From assembly GCF_963930865.1 (NCBI RefSeq), contig NZ_CAWVOH010000001.1, positions 1-64,000 of the forward strand: a DNA stretch of 64,000 bases, read 5' to 3'. Below the pieces are notes generated by a model. It was not told the origin of the DNA and searched no databases. It was given only the letters and a program-made list of their open reading frames with translations. Of the stretch, positions 39,405 to 49,009 are shown piece by piece (the first letter of the stretch is position 1; each line of letters opens with the position of its first letter). The DNA is from Eupransor demetentiae. GTDB lineage: Bacteria; Bacillota; Bacilli; Lactobacillales; Lactobacillaceae. A program made the translations under genes and the position numbers.

Positions 39405-41528
39405 ATGAAATCTAAAATTAAGGCAGCATTTAACCCCCGTACCTGGTGGCCTAAGGCCAAGGATGGCATGCATAACATGTCGCCGCTGGTCGCTTTTTTT
39501 CTGCTAAATCTCTTTTTGGTTTGGATTAAGACCTACATTAATTATCTGGTCAACTTTAACCTGGGCGTTACGGGACCAATTCAGAACTTCTTATTGGTCT
39601 TAAACCCAATTCCAACAGCGATTATGCTGCTTAGTATCGGACTTTACTTCCGTGGGAAGTTGTCCTATTGGTTGATTTGGATTTTTAACCTGATTCAGTC
39701 ACTCTGGCTCTTCGCCAACATTCTCTATTATCGTGAATTTACCGACTTCCTTTCCTTTGGAATCATGGGGTCTGGTTCTGCAACGGGGAATAACTTGGGC
39801 AAGTCAATTGCCGCCATTATCCATCCGACCGATTACTTGGTCTTCTTGGATTTGGTGATTATCCTAGTCTTCCTACTTTTACGTAAGATTAAAATCGATC
39901 GCAAGGGTATCCAAAAGCGCTACGCTATTTTGACAATCTTGCTGGGCTTAATCTTGGTCTTCGTTGACTTTGGAATTGCCAACGTTGATCGCGATGGTCT
40001 CTTGGACCGTTCTTTCGACAATAACTACATTGTCAAATATCTCGGTTTGAACGAGTATGCGCTCTTCAACGCCAACCAAACTTACCAGCAATCAAACACG
40101 CGTAAGAAGGCGGGTCCTAAGGATCTGCAGAAGATTCAGCAGTTCGTCAAGGAAAATCACAGCCCTGCGAATGTTTCCTATTACGGTACGGAAAAGGGAA
40201 AGAACGTCTTCGTTATCCACTTGGAGTCCTTCCAGCAATTCTTGATTGACTACAAGGTGGATGGCCAGGAAGTCACGCCGAACCTAAATGCCTTTTATCA
40301 CGACCAACACACGAAGTCCTTTGATAACTTCTACAACCAGGTTGGCCAAGGAAAGACTTCCGATGCTGAAATGATGCAGGAAAACTCGCTCTTTGGTTTG
40401 AACTCTGGTTCCGCCATGGTTAAGTACGGGGCATCCAACACCTTTGAGTCAATGCCTGGCATTTTGGGCCAGATGGGCTACACAAGTGCGGCCTTCCACG
40501 GTGACGTGGCGACCTTCTGGAACCGTAACAACACCTACAAGTCCTTTGGTTACAACTATTTCTTCTCTAAAGAATTCTATCCAAACGCTAATAAGCCAAG
40601 CTACAACGTCGGCTATGGTTTGAAGGATAAGATTTTCTTGAAGGATACGGCGCAGTACTTGCAGCAGTTGCCTCAGCCTTTCTATGCCAAGTTGATTACG
40701 GTAACGAACCACTATCCATACGACTTGGATAAGGAAAATATTTCCTTCCCAGCTACCAAGACCGGTGATAACACAGTCGATGGCTATGTTCAGACTGCGC
40801 ACTACTTGGATCAAGCCTTTGGTGAATTGATGGACTACTTGAAGAAGGCCGGCTTGTACGACAATTCAATGTTTGTCTTGTACGGTGACCACTTTGGTAT
40901 TTCTGAAAATCACCAGCCTGCTATTGCCCAGCTTTTGGGTAAGGATAAGGTAACGGATTACGACTTGGGCGAATTCCAAAAGGTGCCATTCATGATTCAC
41001 TCCAGCGACTTGGATGGTGGCATTGATCACACCTATGGTGGTGAAATTGATATGATGCCAACTTTGCTTGATTTGCTTGGTGTGCCAACCAATAATATGA
41101 CCATCTTTGGTCACGACCTTTTGTCCGCCCAAAACCCACAAATCGTTGTATTCCGTAAGGGCGGCTGGGTAACGCCAAAGTACATGAAGTACAACAACCA
41201 CTACTACGACACGCAGACGGGCGAAGAGCTTTACTTGAGCAAGGATAAAGAATTGGCCAAGGAAGCCAAGGCTAATGATGCCTATGCCGACAAGGTCCTT
41301 TCCGATTCTGATAAGGTCATTACCGGCGATCTCTTACGCTTTGATAAGCGGACCGATTTCCACAAGGTGAACAAGAAGAATTATGACTACTCGAAGAAGG
41401 CTACTTTGAAGGCCTTGAAGCGTTCGCAAGAAACGAATCCATCTTCAGTTTTGGCCAAGAATGATGGTCATTCAACGACGGATGAATATACGACGGATGC
41501 ACCTGAATACTCATCATCTTCTAAGTAA
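39405..41528 (+). CDS. ltaS: lipoteichoic acid synthase LtaS-type
   Basis: Polymerises glycerolphosphate from phosphatidylglycerol onto a glycolipid anchor outside the membrane. Five N-terminal membrane helices span to about 195, followed by an extracellular sulfatase-fold domain: metal ligand Glu274 (HLES), nucleophile Thr318 (GQGKTSD), and later YGDHFG. About 707 aa. ATG occurs three times in a row from 39399; 39405 has the best spacing from GAGG. The Ser/Lys-rich tail is low complexity. Confidence 0.93.
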   Translation: MKSKIKAAFNPRTWWPKAKDGMHNMSPLVAFFLLNLFLVWIKTYINYLVNFNLGVTGPIQNFLLVLNPIPTAIMLLSIGLYFRGKLSYWLIWIFNLIQSLWLFANILYYREFTDFLSFGIMGSGSATGNNLGKSIAAIIHPTDYLVFLDLVIILVFLLLRKIKIDRKGIQKRYAILTILLGLILVFVDFGIANVDRDGLLDRSFDNNYIVKYLGLNEYALFNANQTYQQSNTRKKAGPKDLQKIQQFVKENHSPANVSYYGTEKGKNVFVIHLESFQQFLIDYKVDGQEVTPNLNAFYHDQHTKSFDNFYNQVGQGKTSDAEMMQENSLFGLNSGSAMVKYGASNTFESMPGILGQMGYTSAAFHGDVATFWNRNNTYKSFGYNYFFSKEFYPNANKPSYNVGYGLKDKIFLKDTAQYLQQLPQPFYAKLITVTNHYPYDLDKENISFPATKTGDNTVDGYVQTAHYLDQAFGELMDYLKKAGLYDNSMFVLYGDHFGISENHQPAIAQLLGKDKVTDYDLGEFQKVPFMIHSSDLDGGIDHTYGGEIDMMPTLLDLLGVPTNNMTIFGHDLLSAQNPQIVVFRKGGWVTPKYMKYNNHYYDTQTGEELYLSKDKELAKEAKANDAYADKVLSDSDKVITGDLLRFDKRTDFHKVNKKNYDYSKKATLKALKRSQETNPSSVLAKNDGHSTTDEYTTDAPEYSSSSK

Positions 41529-41529
41529 A

Positions 41530-41570
41530 TAAAACGAGCAAGTGTGAATAGAACACTTGTTCGTTTTTTG
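41530..41570 (+). terminator. terminator of the LTA operon
   Basis: AAAACGAGCAAGTGT (41531-41545) / ACACTTGTTCGTTTT (41553-41567), then TT. The uvrB -10 element begins at its 3' end. Confidence 0.9.
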
Positions 41571-41577
41571 CTATAAT
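41569..41577 (+). promoter_or_regulatory. extended -10 promoter of uvrBA
   Basis: TGC plus TATAAT (41572-41577), directly abutting the preceding terminator. No SOS-type LexA box is obvious beside it. Confidence 0.65.
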
Positions 41578-41612
41578 AGAACTATTCTTGACGATTTTTA
41601 ATGGGGGTAGCA

Positions 41613-43634
41613 ATGATTACACAAGAGACTGACCACAAGTTTGAAGTGGTCTCAAAGTACAAGCCCACAGGCGATCAACCCCAAGCGATTGAAAAGCTGG
41701 TTCACAACCTTAAAGCAGGGGTGAAGGAGCAGATTTTGCTCGGCGCTACCGGAACTGGTAAGACCTTTACCATTTCCAACGTGATTGCACAAAATAATAA
41801 GCCCACTTTGGTTCTTAGCCACAACAAGACTTTGGCCGGACAGCTCTATTCGGAGTTGAAGGAATTTTTCCCGCATAACCGCGTGGAATATTTCGTTTCT
41901 TACTATGATTACTATCAGCCCGAAGCCTACGTGCCCAGTTCGGATACCTTTATCGAAAAAGATTCTTCGGTCAACGATGAAATTGATAAGTTGCGTAACT
42001 CGGCGACTTCATCACTTTTTGAGCGAAACGATACCATTGTCGTTGCTTCGGTCTCTTCCATCTTTGGATTGGGTGATCCTCACCAGTATAAGGAACACGT
42101 GATTTCAGTGCGTGTGGGCGAAGAATATGGTCGTAACGAATTGATGCGGGACCTGGTGGACGTTCAGTTTACCCGTAACGATATCGACTTCCAGCGTGGA
42201 ACTTTCCGTGTTCGTGGGGATGTGGTTGAAATTTTCCCGGCTTCACAGGATGAATTTGCCATTCGGGTGGAGTTTTTCGGTGATGAAATCGACCGGATTC
42301 GCGAAATCAATGCTTTGACTGGTGAAACGGTGGCGGACCGCGACCACGTTGCCATTTTCCCAGCTAAGCACTTTATGACCGATGATGACCGCATGCGGAC
42401 TGCCTTAGAAGGTATCCGTGAGGAAATGAATGAACAGGTTGAAAAGTTCAAGAAGGAAGGGAAGCTGCTTGAAGCTCAACGTATCAAGCAACGAACTGAG
42501 TACGATTTGGCCATGCTGGCTGAAATGGGCTTCACTTCTGGGATCGAAAACTATTCACGTTGGATGGATGGCCGTGAAGCTGGCGAAGCGCCCTTTACGC
42601 TGCTCGATTTCTTCCCCAAAGACTTTTTGATTGTTGTGGATGAAAGTCACGTTACCATGCCGCAGGTTCGTGGAATGTTTAATGGCGACAAGGCACGTAA
42701 GGAAACTTTGGTTGATTACGGCTTCCGTTTGCCATCAGCACTGGATAATCGACCACTGAAGTTGCCTGAATTTGAGCAGCACGTCAACCAGATTATTTAT
42801 ATGTCAGCGACGCCAGGGGATTATGAACTGGCTCGGGTTCCCAAGCAAGATATTGTTGAACAAATTATTCGACCAACTGGCTTGCTTGATCCAACCATCG
42901 AAGTTCGCCCGGTCATGGGCCAGGTGGATGATTTGGTTGCCGAGATTAATAAGCGTGTTGAAAAGGATGAGCGTGTCTTCATCACGACTTTGACCAAGCG
43001 CATGGCCGAAGATTTGACCGATTACTTTAAGGACTTGGGCATCAAGGTGGCTTACTTGCACTCTGATATTAAGACCTTGGAGCGAACGGCGATTATTCGT
43101 GATTTGCGATTGGGCAAGTACGACGTTTTGGTCGGGATTAACTTGCTTCGTGAAGGAATCGATGTACCGGAAACTTCGCTTGTGGCGATTTTGGATGCCG
43201 ACAAGGAAGGTTTCTTGCGTAATCCGCGTTCCTTGATTCAGACGATTGGCCGTGCTGCGCGTAACCAAAACGGGCACGTTATTATGTACGCCGATCACGT
43301 GACGCGTTCGATGCAAGAAGCCATTGACGAAACGCAGCGCCGTCGTGATATCCAGATTGCATACAACAAGAAGCACGGTATCACGCCAAAGACCATTAAG
43401 AAGGAAATCCGCGATTTGATTTCTGTCACTCACGCGGTTGATGATGGTGAAAAGAAGATTGATTTGACGAAGGTTGATTTCAAGGACCTTCCAAAGGATG
43501 AACAAAAGGATATCTTGGATAACTTGACCGGCCAGATGAAGGCTGCGGCCAAGTCCCTTGATTTCGAAACGGCTGCAAAGCTGCGCGATAACATTATCTC
43601 GTTGAAGGCGGAGCAGAAGAAGGGAAAGCGTTAA
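41613..43634 (+). CDS. uvrB: excinuclease ABC subunit B
   Basis: Damage-recognition helicase-like subunit of nucleotide excision repair. Walker A GATGTGKT at 44-51, the beta-hairpin region YYDYYQPEAYVP, helicase motifs DESHVTMPQ and GINLLREGIDVPE, and the C-terminal UVR motif LDFETAAKLRD. The start is ATG 41613, with GGGGGT upstream; ATG 41601 is in frame but has no ribosome site. 673 aa is normal. uvrA follows 3 nt downstream. Confidence 0.97.
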   Translation: MITQETDHKFEVVSKYKPTGDQPQAIEKLVHNLKAGVKEQILLGATGTGKTFTISNVIAQNNKPTLVLSHNKTLAGQLYSELKEFFPHNRVEYFVSYYDYYQPEAYVPSSDTFIEKDSSVNDEIDKLRNSATSSLFERNDTIVVASVSSIFGLGDPHQYKEHVISVRVGEEYGRNELMRDLVDVQFTRNDIDFQRGTFRVRGDVVEIFPASQDEFAIRVEFFGDEIDRIREINALTGETVADRDHVAIFPAKHFMTDDDRMRTALEGIREEMNEQVEKFKKEGKLLEAQRIKQRTEYDLAMLAEMGFTSGIENYSRWMDGREAGEAPFTLLDFFPKDFLIVVDESHVTMPQVRGMFNGDKARKETLVDYGFRLPSALDNRPLKLPEFEQHVNQIIYMSATPGDYELARVPKQDIVEQIIRPTGLLDPTIEVRPVMGQVDDLVAEINKRVEKDERVFITTLTKRMAEDLTDYFKDLGIKVAYLHSDIKTLERTAIIRDLRLGKYDVLVGINLLREGIDVPETSLVAILDADKEGFLRNPRSLIQTIGRAARNQNGHVIMYADHVTRSMQEAIDETQRRRDIQIAYNKKHGITPKTIKKEIRDLISVTHAVDDGEKKIDLTKVDFKDLPKDEQKDILDNLTGQMKAAAKSLDFETAAKLRDNIISLKAEQKKGKR

Positions 43635-43637
43635 GCC

Positions 43638-46505
43638 ATGGCAAAAGATAAAATCGAAATTCGAGGCGCCCGTGCACACAACCTTAAAAACGTTGACGTT
43701 GATATTCCCAAGGAATCGTTGACCGTCGTGACGGGTTTGTCAGGGTCAGGAAAGTCTTCCTTGGCCTTTGATACGCTCTATGCCGAAGGACAACGGCGCT
43801 ACGTCGAAAGTTTGTCCTCCTATGCCCGCCAATTTTTGGGTCAAATGGACAAGCCCGATGTGGACTCCATTGATGGTTTGTCACCTGCCATTTCAATTGA
43901 CCAAAAGACCACCTCGAACAACCCTCGTTCAACGGTTGGAACGGTAACGGAAATTAACGATTATTTCCGTTTGCTTTTCGCCCGTGTGGGCCGTCCTGAT
44001 GATCCTGCCGATGGGACTAAAATCATGTACACCATCGACCAGATGGTCGAATACGTTCAAAAGCATTTGGAAGAAGGCACTCGTTTGCAGGTCTTTGCAC
44101 CGATTATTCGAGGAAAGCGTGGTAGTCACGCTAGTGCCTTTGCCCAGATGAAAAAGCAGGGATATGTCCGCGCACGAGTTGACGGTGAAATCATCGAACT
44201 CGACAACGAGACACCGGAATTAGACCGAAATAAGAGTCACGACATTGACGTCATGATTGACCGAATTGTCTTGCGCGACAATGCTCGTTCCCGCCTCTAT
44301 GACTCTATGGAAGCCGCGGCAAACATTGCTGACGGCATGGTCGAATTAGATGTCGTTACACGTGGTGATGAAGAAGCACCAGCGCCATTGAAGTTTTCCG
44401 ACCACTACTTGGGTGAACTCCGTGATTTCCGGGTGGGTCGTTTGGAACCGCGTCTTTTCTCATTTAATGCGCCTATGGGGGCCTGCCCGGTTTGTCAGGG
44501 CTTGGGTGTCACTCGGGAAGTTGATTTGGACTTGGTTATTCCTGATCAATCGAAGACTTTGCGCGAGGGTGCGATTGCACCCTGGAATCCAATTTCATCG
44601 GATTACTATCCCGAATTGCTCGGTCAATTCTGCGACCAGTTTAAGATTGATTTGGATACGCCCTTTGAAAAATTATCAAAAGAAAAGCAGCGCTTGGTGC
44701 TTGAGGGATCAGGCGACAAGCCTTTCCACTTCCACTTTAAAAATAGTTTCGGCGGGGTACGTGACGTTGACCAACCCTTTGAAGGCGTTTTAAACAACAT
44801 TAGCCGCCGTTTCAATGAAACCAATTCTGACTTTACCCGTGATCAGATGGCCATGTACATGACGGAATTGCAGTGTAAGGCCTGTCACGGTTATCGCTTA
44901 AACCCGGCCGCATTGTCGGTTAAGGTTCACGGCAAGCACATCGGTCAAGTGGCTGAACTTTCCGTTGAAGACGAGTTGAAGTACTTTAATGACATTACCT
45001 TGGGCCAGCAGGACCAAGAAATTGCCGCACCAATCATCAAGGAGATCAAGGACCGCCTTGGTTTCTTGCAGAGTGTTGGTTTGCAATACTTGACGCTGGC
45101 TCGTTCAGCTCGAACTTTGTCTGGTGGAGAATCGCAGCGAATACGTTTGGCAACTCAGATTGGGTCGAATCTTTCCGGTGTCCTCTACGTTTTGGATGAA
45201 CCGTCAATCGGTTTGCACCAGCGTGATAATGACATGCTCCTGCGTTCGATGCAGCGTATGCGTGATTTGGGCAACACTTTGGTTGTCGTCGAACACGATG
45301 AAGACACCATGCTCGCTGCCGACTATTTGATTGATGTCGGTCCTGGGGCGGGTTCACTCGGTGGAAAAATTGTCGCTGCCGGTACCCCAAAGGAAGTGGA
45401 AGCTAACCCGAAGTCTCTGACTGGACAGTACTTGTCCGGTAAGAAGTTTATCCCGGTTCCTAAGAAACGCCGTCCAGGAAATGGCAATGAAATCGTGATC
45501 AAGGGTGCCAAAGAAAACAACCTGAAGAATGTAACCGCCAAGTTCCCGTTGGGGAAGTTTGTCGCTGTCACGGGTGTTTCCGGTTCCGGTAAGTCAACGC
45601 TGGTAAACACCATTTTGAAGCGGGCTTTGAAGCAGAAGCTGAACAACAACTCGCAAAAGCCAGGGACTTATAAGAGCATTGAAGGCGTGGAAAATATCGA
45701 ACAGGTTGTTGATATTGACCAGTCACCAATCGGCCGCACTCCTCGTTCTAATCCAGCCACTTATACTGGCGTTTTCGACGACATCCGTGACCTCTTTGCA
45801 CAGACCAATGAAGCCAAGCTGCGCGGCTACAACAAGGGTCGTTTCTCCTTCAACACTAAGGGGGGGCGTTGTGAAAACTGTCGTGGTGACGGTGTCATCA
45901 AGATTGAAATGAACTTCTTGCCCGACGTTTACGTTGCCTGTGAAGTCTGTGGCGGAACCCGCTATAACTCGGAGACTTTGGAAGTCACTTACAAGGGACT
46001 TAATATTTCCCAGGTTTTGGATATGACGGCAGCCGAAGCCCTTGAATTCTTTGCGCCCATTCCAAAGATTGCTCGGCGTTTGCAGACGATTAATGATGTT
46101 GGTTTGGGCTACGTCAAGCTCGGTCAATCCGCTACGACTTTGTCTGGTGGAGAAGCTCAGCGAATGAAGCTGGCCTCTGAATTGCACCGTCGCACTAACG
46201 GTAAGACGGTTTACATTTTGGATGAGCCAACGACTGGTTTGCACACCGATGATATTGCCCGCCTGTTGACGGTTTTGAACCGTTTGGTTGATGCCGGAAA
46301 CACGGTCATTGTCATTGAACACAACTTGGATGTCATTAAGTCGGCCGACTGGTTGATTGACATGGGTCCTGAAGGTGGTGCCGGTGGTGGAAAGGTTCTG
46401 GTTTCTGGAACGCCTGAAAAGGTGGTCAAGAAGGCTGAATCTTACACTGGTAAGTATTTGAAGATCATTATGGATCGCGATATTGCGCGTGAAAAAGCAA
46501 AATAA
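43638..46505 (+). CDS. uvrA: excinuclease ABC subunit A
   Basis: 955-residue DNA-damage sensor of the ABC ATPase class. It has two Walker A motifs (GLSGSGKSS and GVSGSGKST), two signatures (LSGGESQR, LSGGEAQR) and two zinc modules (CPVCQG...CKACHG and CENCRGDG...CEVCGG). It forms UvrA2B complexes with the product of the upstream gene. Length and motifs are complete. Confidence 0.97.
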   Translation: MAKDKIEIRGARAHNLKNVDVDIPKESLTVVTGLSGSGKSSLAFDTLYAEGQRRYVESLSSYARQFLGQMDKPDVDSIDGLSPAISIDQKTTSNNPRSTVGTVTEINDYFRLLFARVGRPDDPADGTKIMYTIDQMVEYVQKHLEEGTRLQVFAPIIRGKRGSHASAFAQMKKQGYVRARVDGEIIELDNETPELDRNKSHDIDVMIDRIVLRDNARSRLYDSMEAAANIADGMVELDVVTRGDEEAPAPLKFSDHYLGELRDFRVGRLEPRLFSFNAPMGACPVCQGLGVTREVDLDLVIPDQSKTLREGAIAPWNPISSDYYPELLGQFCDQFKIDLDTPFEKLSKEKQRLVLEGSGDKPFHFHFKNSFGGVRDVDQPFEGVLNNISRRFNETNSDFTRDQMAMYMTELQCKACHGYRLNPAALSVKVHGKHIGQVAELSVEDELKYFNDITLGQQDQEIAAPIIKEIKDRLGFLQSVGLQYLTLARSARTLSGGESQRIRLATQIGSNLSGVLYVLDEPSIGLHQRDNDMLLRSMQRMRDLGNTLVVVEHDEDTMLAADYLIDVGPGAGSLGGKIVAAGTPKEVEANPKSLTGQYLSGKKFIPVPKKRRPGNGNEIVIKGAKENNLKNVTAKFPLGKFVAVTGVSGSGKSTLVNTILKRALKQKLNNNSQKPGTYKSIEGVENIEQVVDIDQSPIGRTPRSNPATYTGVFDDIRDLFAQTNEAKLRGYNKGRFSFNTKGGRCENCRGDGVIKIEMNFLPDVYVACEVCGGTRYNSETLEVTYKGLNISQVLDMTAAEALEFFAPIPKIARRLQTINDVGLGYVKLGQSATTLSGGEAQRMKLASELHRRTNGKTVYILDEPTTGLHTDDIARLLTVLNRLVDAGNTVIVIEHNLDVIKSADWLIDMGPEGGAGGGKVLVSGTPEKVVKKAESYTGKYLKIIMDRDIAREKAK

Positions 46506-46537
46506 AAAAGCGTCCCTGAATGGGGTGCTTTTTTTGT
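46504..46537. terminator. bidirectional terminator uvrA / thyA
   Basis: AAGCGTCCC / GGGGTGCTT with G-T pairs, A-run and T-run on opposite sides (46505-46535). Confidence 0.82.
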
Positions 46538-47499
46538 TAGACTGCGACAGGGGCCTTGATGGGGCCTTCTGAAACGTAATCGATTAATTTGATGTCGTCC
46601 ATGGTGTAATCGAAAATTGACTTTACTTCCGGATTCAACCAAAGCTTGGGTTGCTTGTGGGCTGGACGGTCGAGCTGTTCCTTAACTTGGTCGACGTGGT
46701 TCTTGTAAATGTGGGTATCGCCAATCGTGTGAACGAAGTCGCCCACTTCCAAGCCCGTTTGGGCAGCGAGCATGTGGATGAGGAGGGCGTAAGAGGCGAT
46801 GTTAAAGGGCACACCCAGGAAGAAGTCGCCCGAACGCTGATATAGTTGTCCGGAGAGCTTACCATCGGCAACGTAGTACTGACTCAAAACGTGGCAAGAA
46901 GGAAGGGGTGCCTGTGGCGTGGTCTCTGCATTCCAAGCCGTCAAAATCATGCGACGGGAGTTGGGATTGTTCTTAATTTGGTCAATTAAGTTGGAAACTT
47001 GATCCGTGGTGTCGCCATCTGGGAGAACCGAAGCCCAAGTGCGCCAAAGCTTACCATAAACCTCACCAATGTAGCCAAACTTTTCCATGAAATCATCGTC
47101 GTTCAAAATCTTATCCACGAAAATTTGCTTTTGTTCTTGGTAAATCTTGTTAAATTCAGGATCAACAGGCGCGCGGCGGCCGAAGTCGGTCATGTCAGGA
47201 CCGTTGTAATCTTCCGATTCAATCCAGTTTTTGAAGGCCCATTCGTCCCAAATGTGGTTCTTGTGTTGGAGTAAGAAACGGATGTTGTTGTCACCGCGCA
47301 AGAACCAGAGCAATTCGCTTTTAATTAAGTTGAAGTAGACCTTCTTGGATGTCAAAATTGGGAAGCCTTCGCTCAAGTCAAAACGCATTTGCGTGCCGAA
47401 GATGGAGTAAGTTCCAGTCCCGGTGCGGTCCTCCTTAAAGTGGCCTTCGTCCAAAATCTTTTTGGCCATATTGAGGTACTGTGCTTCGTTTTTAGTCAT
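46537..47499 (-). CDS. thyA: thymidylate synthase
   Basis: Converts dUMP to dTMP with methylene-tetrahydrofolate. DRTGTGTYSIFG near the N-terminus, the nucleophilic Cys in APLPSCHVLSQYY, and the QRSGDFFLGVPFNIASYA segment identify it. The start is ATG 47499, with GAAGGAGATAAGC upstream; in-frame sequence further upstream belongs to the overlapping deaminase gene. 320 aa. It overlaps comEB by 8 nt, coupling dUMP supply to dTMP synthesis. Confidence 0.97.
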   Translation of the reverse strand: MTKNEAQYLNMAKKILDEGHFKEDRTGTGTYSIFGTQMRFDLSEGFPILTSKKVYFNLIKSELLWFLRGDNNIRFLLQHKNHIWDEWAFKNWIESEDYNGPDMTDFGRRAPVDPEFNKIYQEQKQIFVDKILNDDDFMEKFGYIGEVYGKLWRTWASVLPDGDTTDQVSNLIDQIKNNPNSRRMILTAWNAETTPQAPLPSCHVLSQYYVADGKLSGQLYQRSGDFFLGVPFNIASYALLIHMLAAQTGLEVGDFVHTIGDTHIYKNHVDQVKEQLDRPAHKQPKLWLNPEVKSIFDYTMDDIKLIDYVSEGPIKAPVAV

Positions 47500-47986
47500 G
47501 CTTATCTCCTTCATTAATAAAACGTTGTAAATCAATTTGCTGAGCGGTTTCCGCCTCAAACGGCACTTGGCGCATGCTGACTTGCTTTTGTTCCAGTAAT
47601 TCCTGGGCAAAGGGGTCATTGCGGTAATTGCGCATAAATTGGATGGATTTAATGCCAGCTTGCAAAAGTAACTTGGTGCACTGGACGCAAGGGACGTCAG
47701 TTACATAGAGGTCACCACCGTCGACGGGAATGCCCATTTTAGCAGCTTGCATCAAGGCATTTTGTTCGGCGTGGACAGCTCGGATGCAATGGCCGTCTAC
47801 CATATAGTCGCCAACGTCAGTACAGTGGGGTGTCCCAGCAACCGCACCGTTGTAACCGGAGGCGATGATACGGTGGTCTTTTACGATGATGGCACCGACG
47901 TGTAGACGGGTACAGGTTGACCGGGTCGAAAGAATTGCAGCTTGGGCAATGAAATATTGATCCCAGCTGATACGTTGATTTCCCAT
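47492..47986 (-). CDS. comEB: dCMP deaminase (ComEB type)
   Basis: Deaminates dCMP to dUMP. Zinc motifs HAEQNA and PCVQC are present, and RSTCTRLHVGAIIV is the family start region. I chose ATG 47986 because GGGAGGC precedes it. 164 aa. Despite the comEB name, the enzyme serves nucleotide metabolism; here it feeds thyA directly downstream, and divergent folD supplies the folate cofactor. Confidence 0.94.
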   Translation of the reverse strand: MGNQRISWDQYFIAQAAILSTRSTCTRLHVGAIIVKDHRIIASGYNGAVAGTPHCTDVGDYMVDGHCIRAVHAEQNALMQAAKMGIPVDGGDLYVTDVPCVQCTKLLLQAGIKSIQFMRNYRNDPFAQELLEQKQVSMRQVPFEAETAQQIDLQRFINEGDKHD

Positions 47987-48010
47987 TGAAGCCTCCCAAA
48001 ATCTGGTAAG

Positions 48011-48038
48011 ATGATAACAATACAATATATCTTATCAT
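48011..48038. promoter_or_regulatory. inverted repeat between comEB-thyA and folD
   Basis: ATGATAA (48011-48017) / TTATCAT (48032-48038) in the 90-bp divergent promoter region. A shared operator is possible; no regulator is identified. Confidence 0.4.
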
Positions 48039-48076
48039 TTAGACAGCGGATTTTCTCAGGAGAATAGGGGACAAAG

Positions 48077-48925
48077 ATGACGGAAATTTTAGATGGTAAA
48101 GCAGTTGCAAAGTTGACAAACGAAGAAACGGCCAAGCGGGTGGCAGCCCTGCCCTTTACGCCGAAGTTGGCGGTCATTTATGACCCAGAGAACGGCGGAA
48201 GCGAACTTTATGTGGGGATGAAATCGCGTAAAGCGGCTCGTTTGGGAATGGAAACGGTCGACATTGCCGTGCCTGCCGATGCCGACACAGCCAGTGTTGT
48301 TGCAACGGTTAAGCAATTAAATGAAGACAGTAGCATCCAAGGAATCTTGGTCCAAAGCCCTTTGCCAGGTGAAATTGATGAACAGGTTATTTTTTCAGCG
48401 GTAGCACCAGCCAAGGATGTTGACGGTCTGGGAGCTTTCAGCCAGGGCTTGCTTTTCGCCGATGCACCGGCCGAGTACACCGTTGCCGCAACGCCTAAGG
48501 GTGTCATGACGCTCTTGGAGCACTACCACATTCCAACCAAGGGAAAGCGGGCTTTAGTTGTCGGACGTTCACAATTGTTTGGCCGCCCCATGATGGCCTT
48601 GATGTTAAACGCGGACGCTACGGTTACGATTGCTCACCGCTATACTCCGGCAGAAGATTTAAAGGCTGCCTTGAAACAAGCCGATATCGTCATGGTCGGT
48701 GTTGGAATTCCGAACTTTATTAAGGGCGAAGACCTCCAAGAAGGGGCCGTTGTCGTTGATGTCGGCATGAATGTCGTTGATGGTAAGGCCGTCGGCGACG
48801 TTGACTTTGCCTCTGCCCAGGGCATTGCCTCCTACATTACCCCCGTTCCCGGTGGTGTGGGACCTATGACCATCGCAACTCTCCTTGAAAATACCGTTAC
48901 CGCCGCAGAATTGCAGGCTAAATAA
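48077..48925 (+). CDS. folD: methylene-THF dehydrogenase / methenyl-THF cyclohydrolase
   Basis: 282-residue bifunctional folate enzyme. YVGMKSRKA holds the catalytic Lys, SPLPGEID and VVGRSQLFGRPM (NADP site) follow, and TPVPGGVGPMTIA closes the C-terminus. It interconverts one-carbon folates, including the methylene form used by ThyA encoded on the opposite strand. AGGAGAATAGGGG lies upstream of the ATG. Confidence 0.96.
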   Translation: MTEILDGKAVAKLTNEETAKRVAALPFTPKLAVIYDPENGGSELYVGMKSRKAARLGMETVDIAVPADADTASVVATVKQLNEDSSIQGILVQSPLPGEIDEQVIFSAVAPAKDVDGLGAFSQGLLFADAPAEYTVAATPKGVMTLLEHYHIPTKGKRALVVGRSQLFGRPMMALMLNADATVTIAHRYTPAEDLKAALKQADIVMVGVGIPNFIKGEDLQEGAVVVDVGMNVVDGKAVGDVDFASAQGIASYITPVPGGVGPMTIATLLENTVTAAELQAK

Positions 48926-48930
48926 ATTCA

Positions 48931-48961
48931 GCAAAACGAATCGAAAGATTCGTTTTTTTTT
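48931..48961 (+). terminator. terminator of folD
   Basis: AAAACGAATC (48933-48942) / GATTCGTTTT (48947-48956), GAAA loop, T-run. Confidence 0.92.
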
Positions 48962-48979
48962 GTAAAAAAGTGGCTTCGT

Positions 48980-49001
48980 CCTCGTACTATTCTCTACGAG
49001 G
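48980..49001 (+). promoter_or_regulatory. palindrome upstream of the comG operon
   Basis: CCTCGTA (48980-48986) / TACGAGG (48995-49001) with an 8-nt loop, ending in the purine-rich ribosome site of comGA. No consensus SigA -35/-10 pair is convincing here, as expected if an alternative sigma factor drives the late competence genes. Confidence 0.45.
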
Positions 49002-49009
49002 GGGAAATC

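Noticed and set aside
42804..43679. 291-codon antisense ORF opposite uvrB
   Set aside because: Entirely within the conserved uvrB frame and without start signals; a shadow frame.
45723..46322. 199-codon antisense ORF opposite uvrA
   Set aside because: Same reason: it mirrors uvrA codons and has no independent support.
47500..47619. N-terminal extension of thyA to 47619
   Set aside because: The added 40 residues are a shifted reading of comEB; ATG 47499 has a strong ribosome site and the family-typical start.
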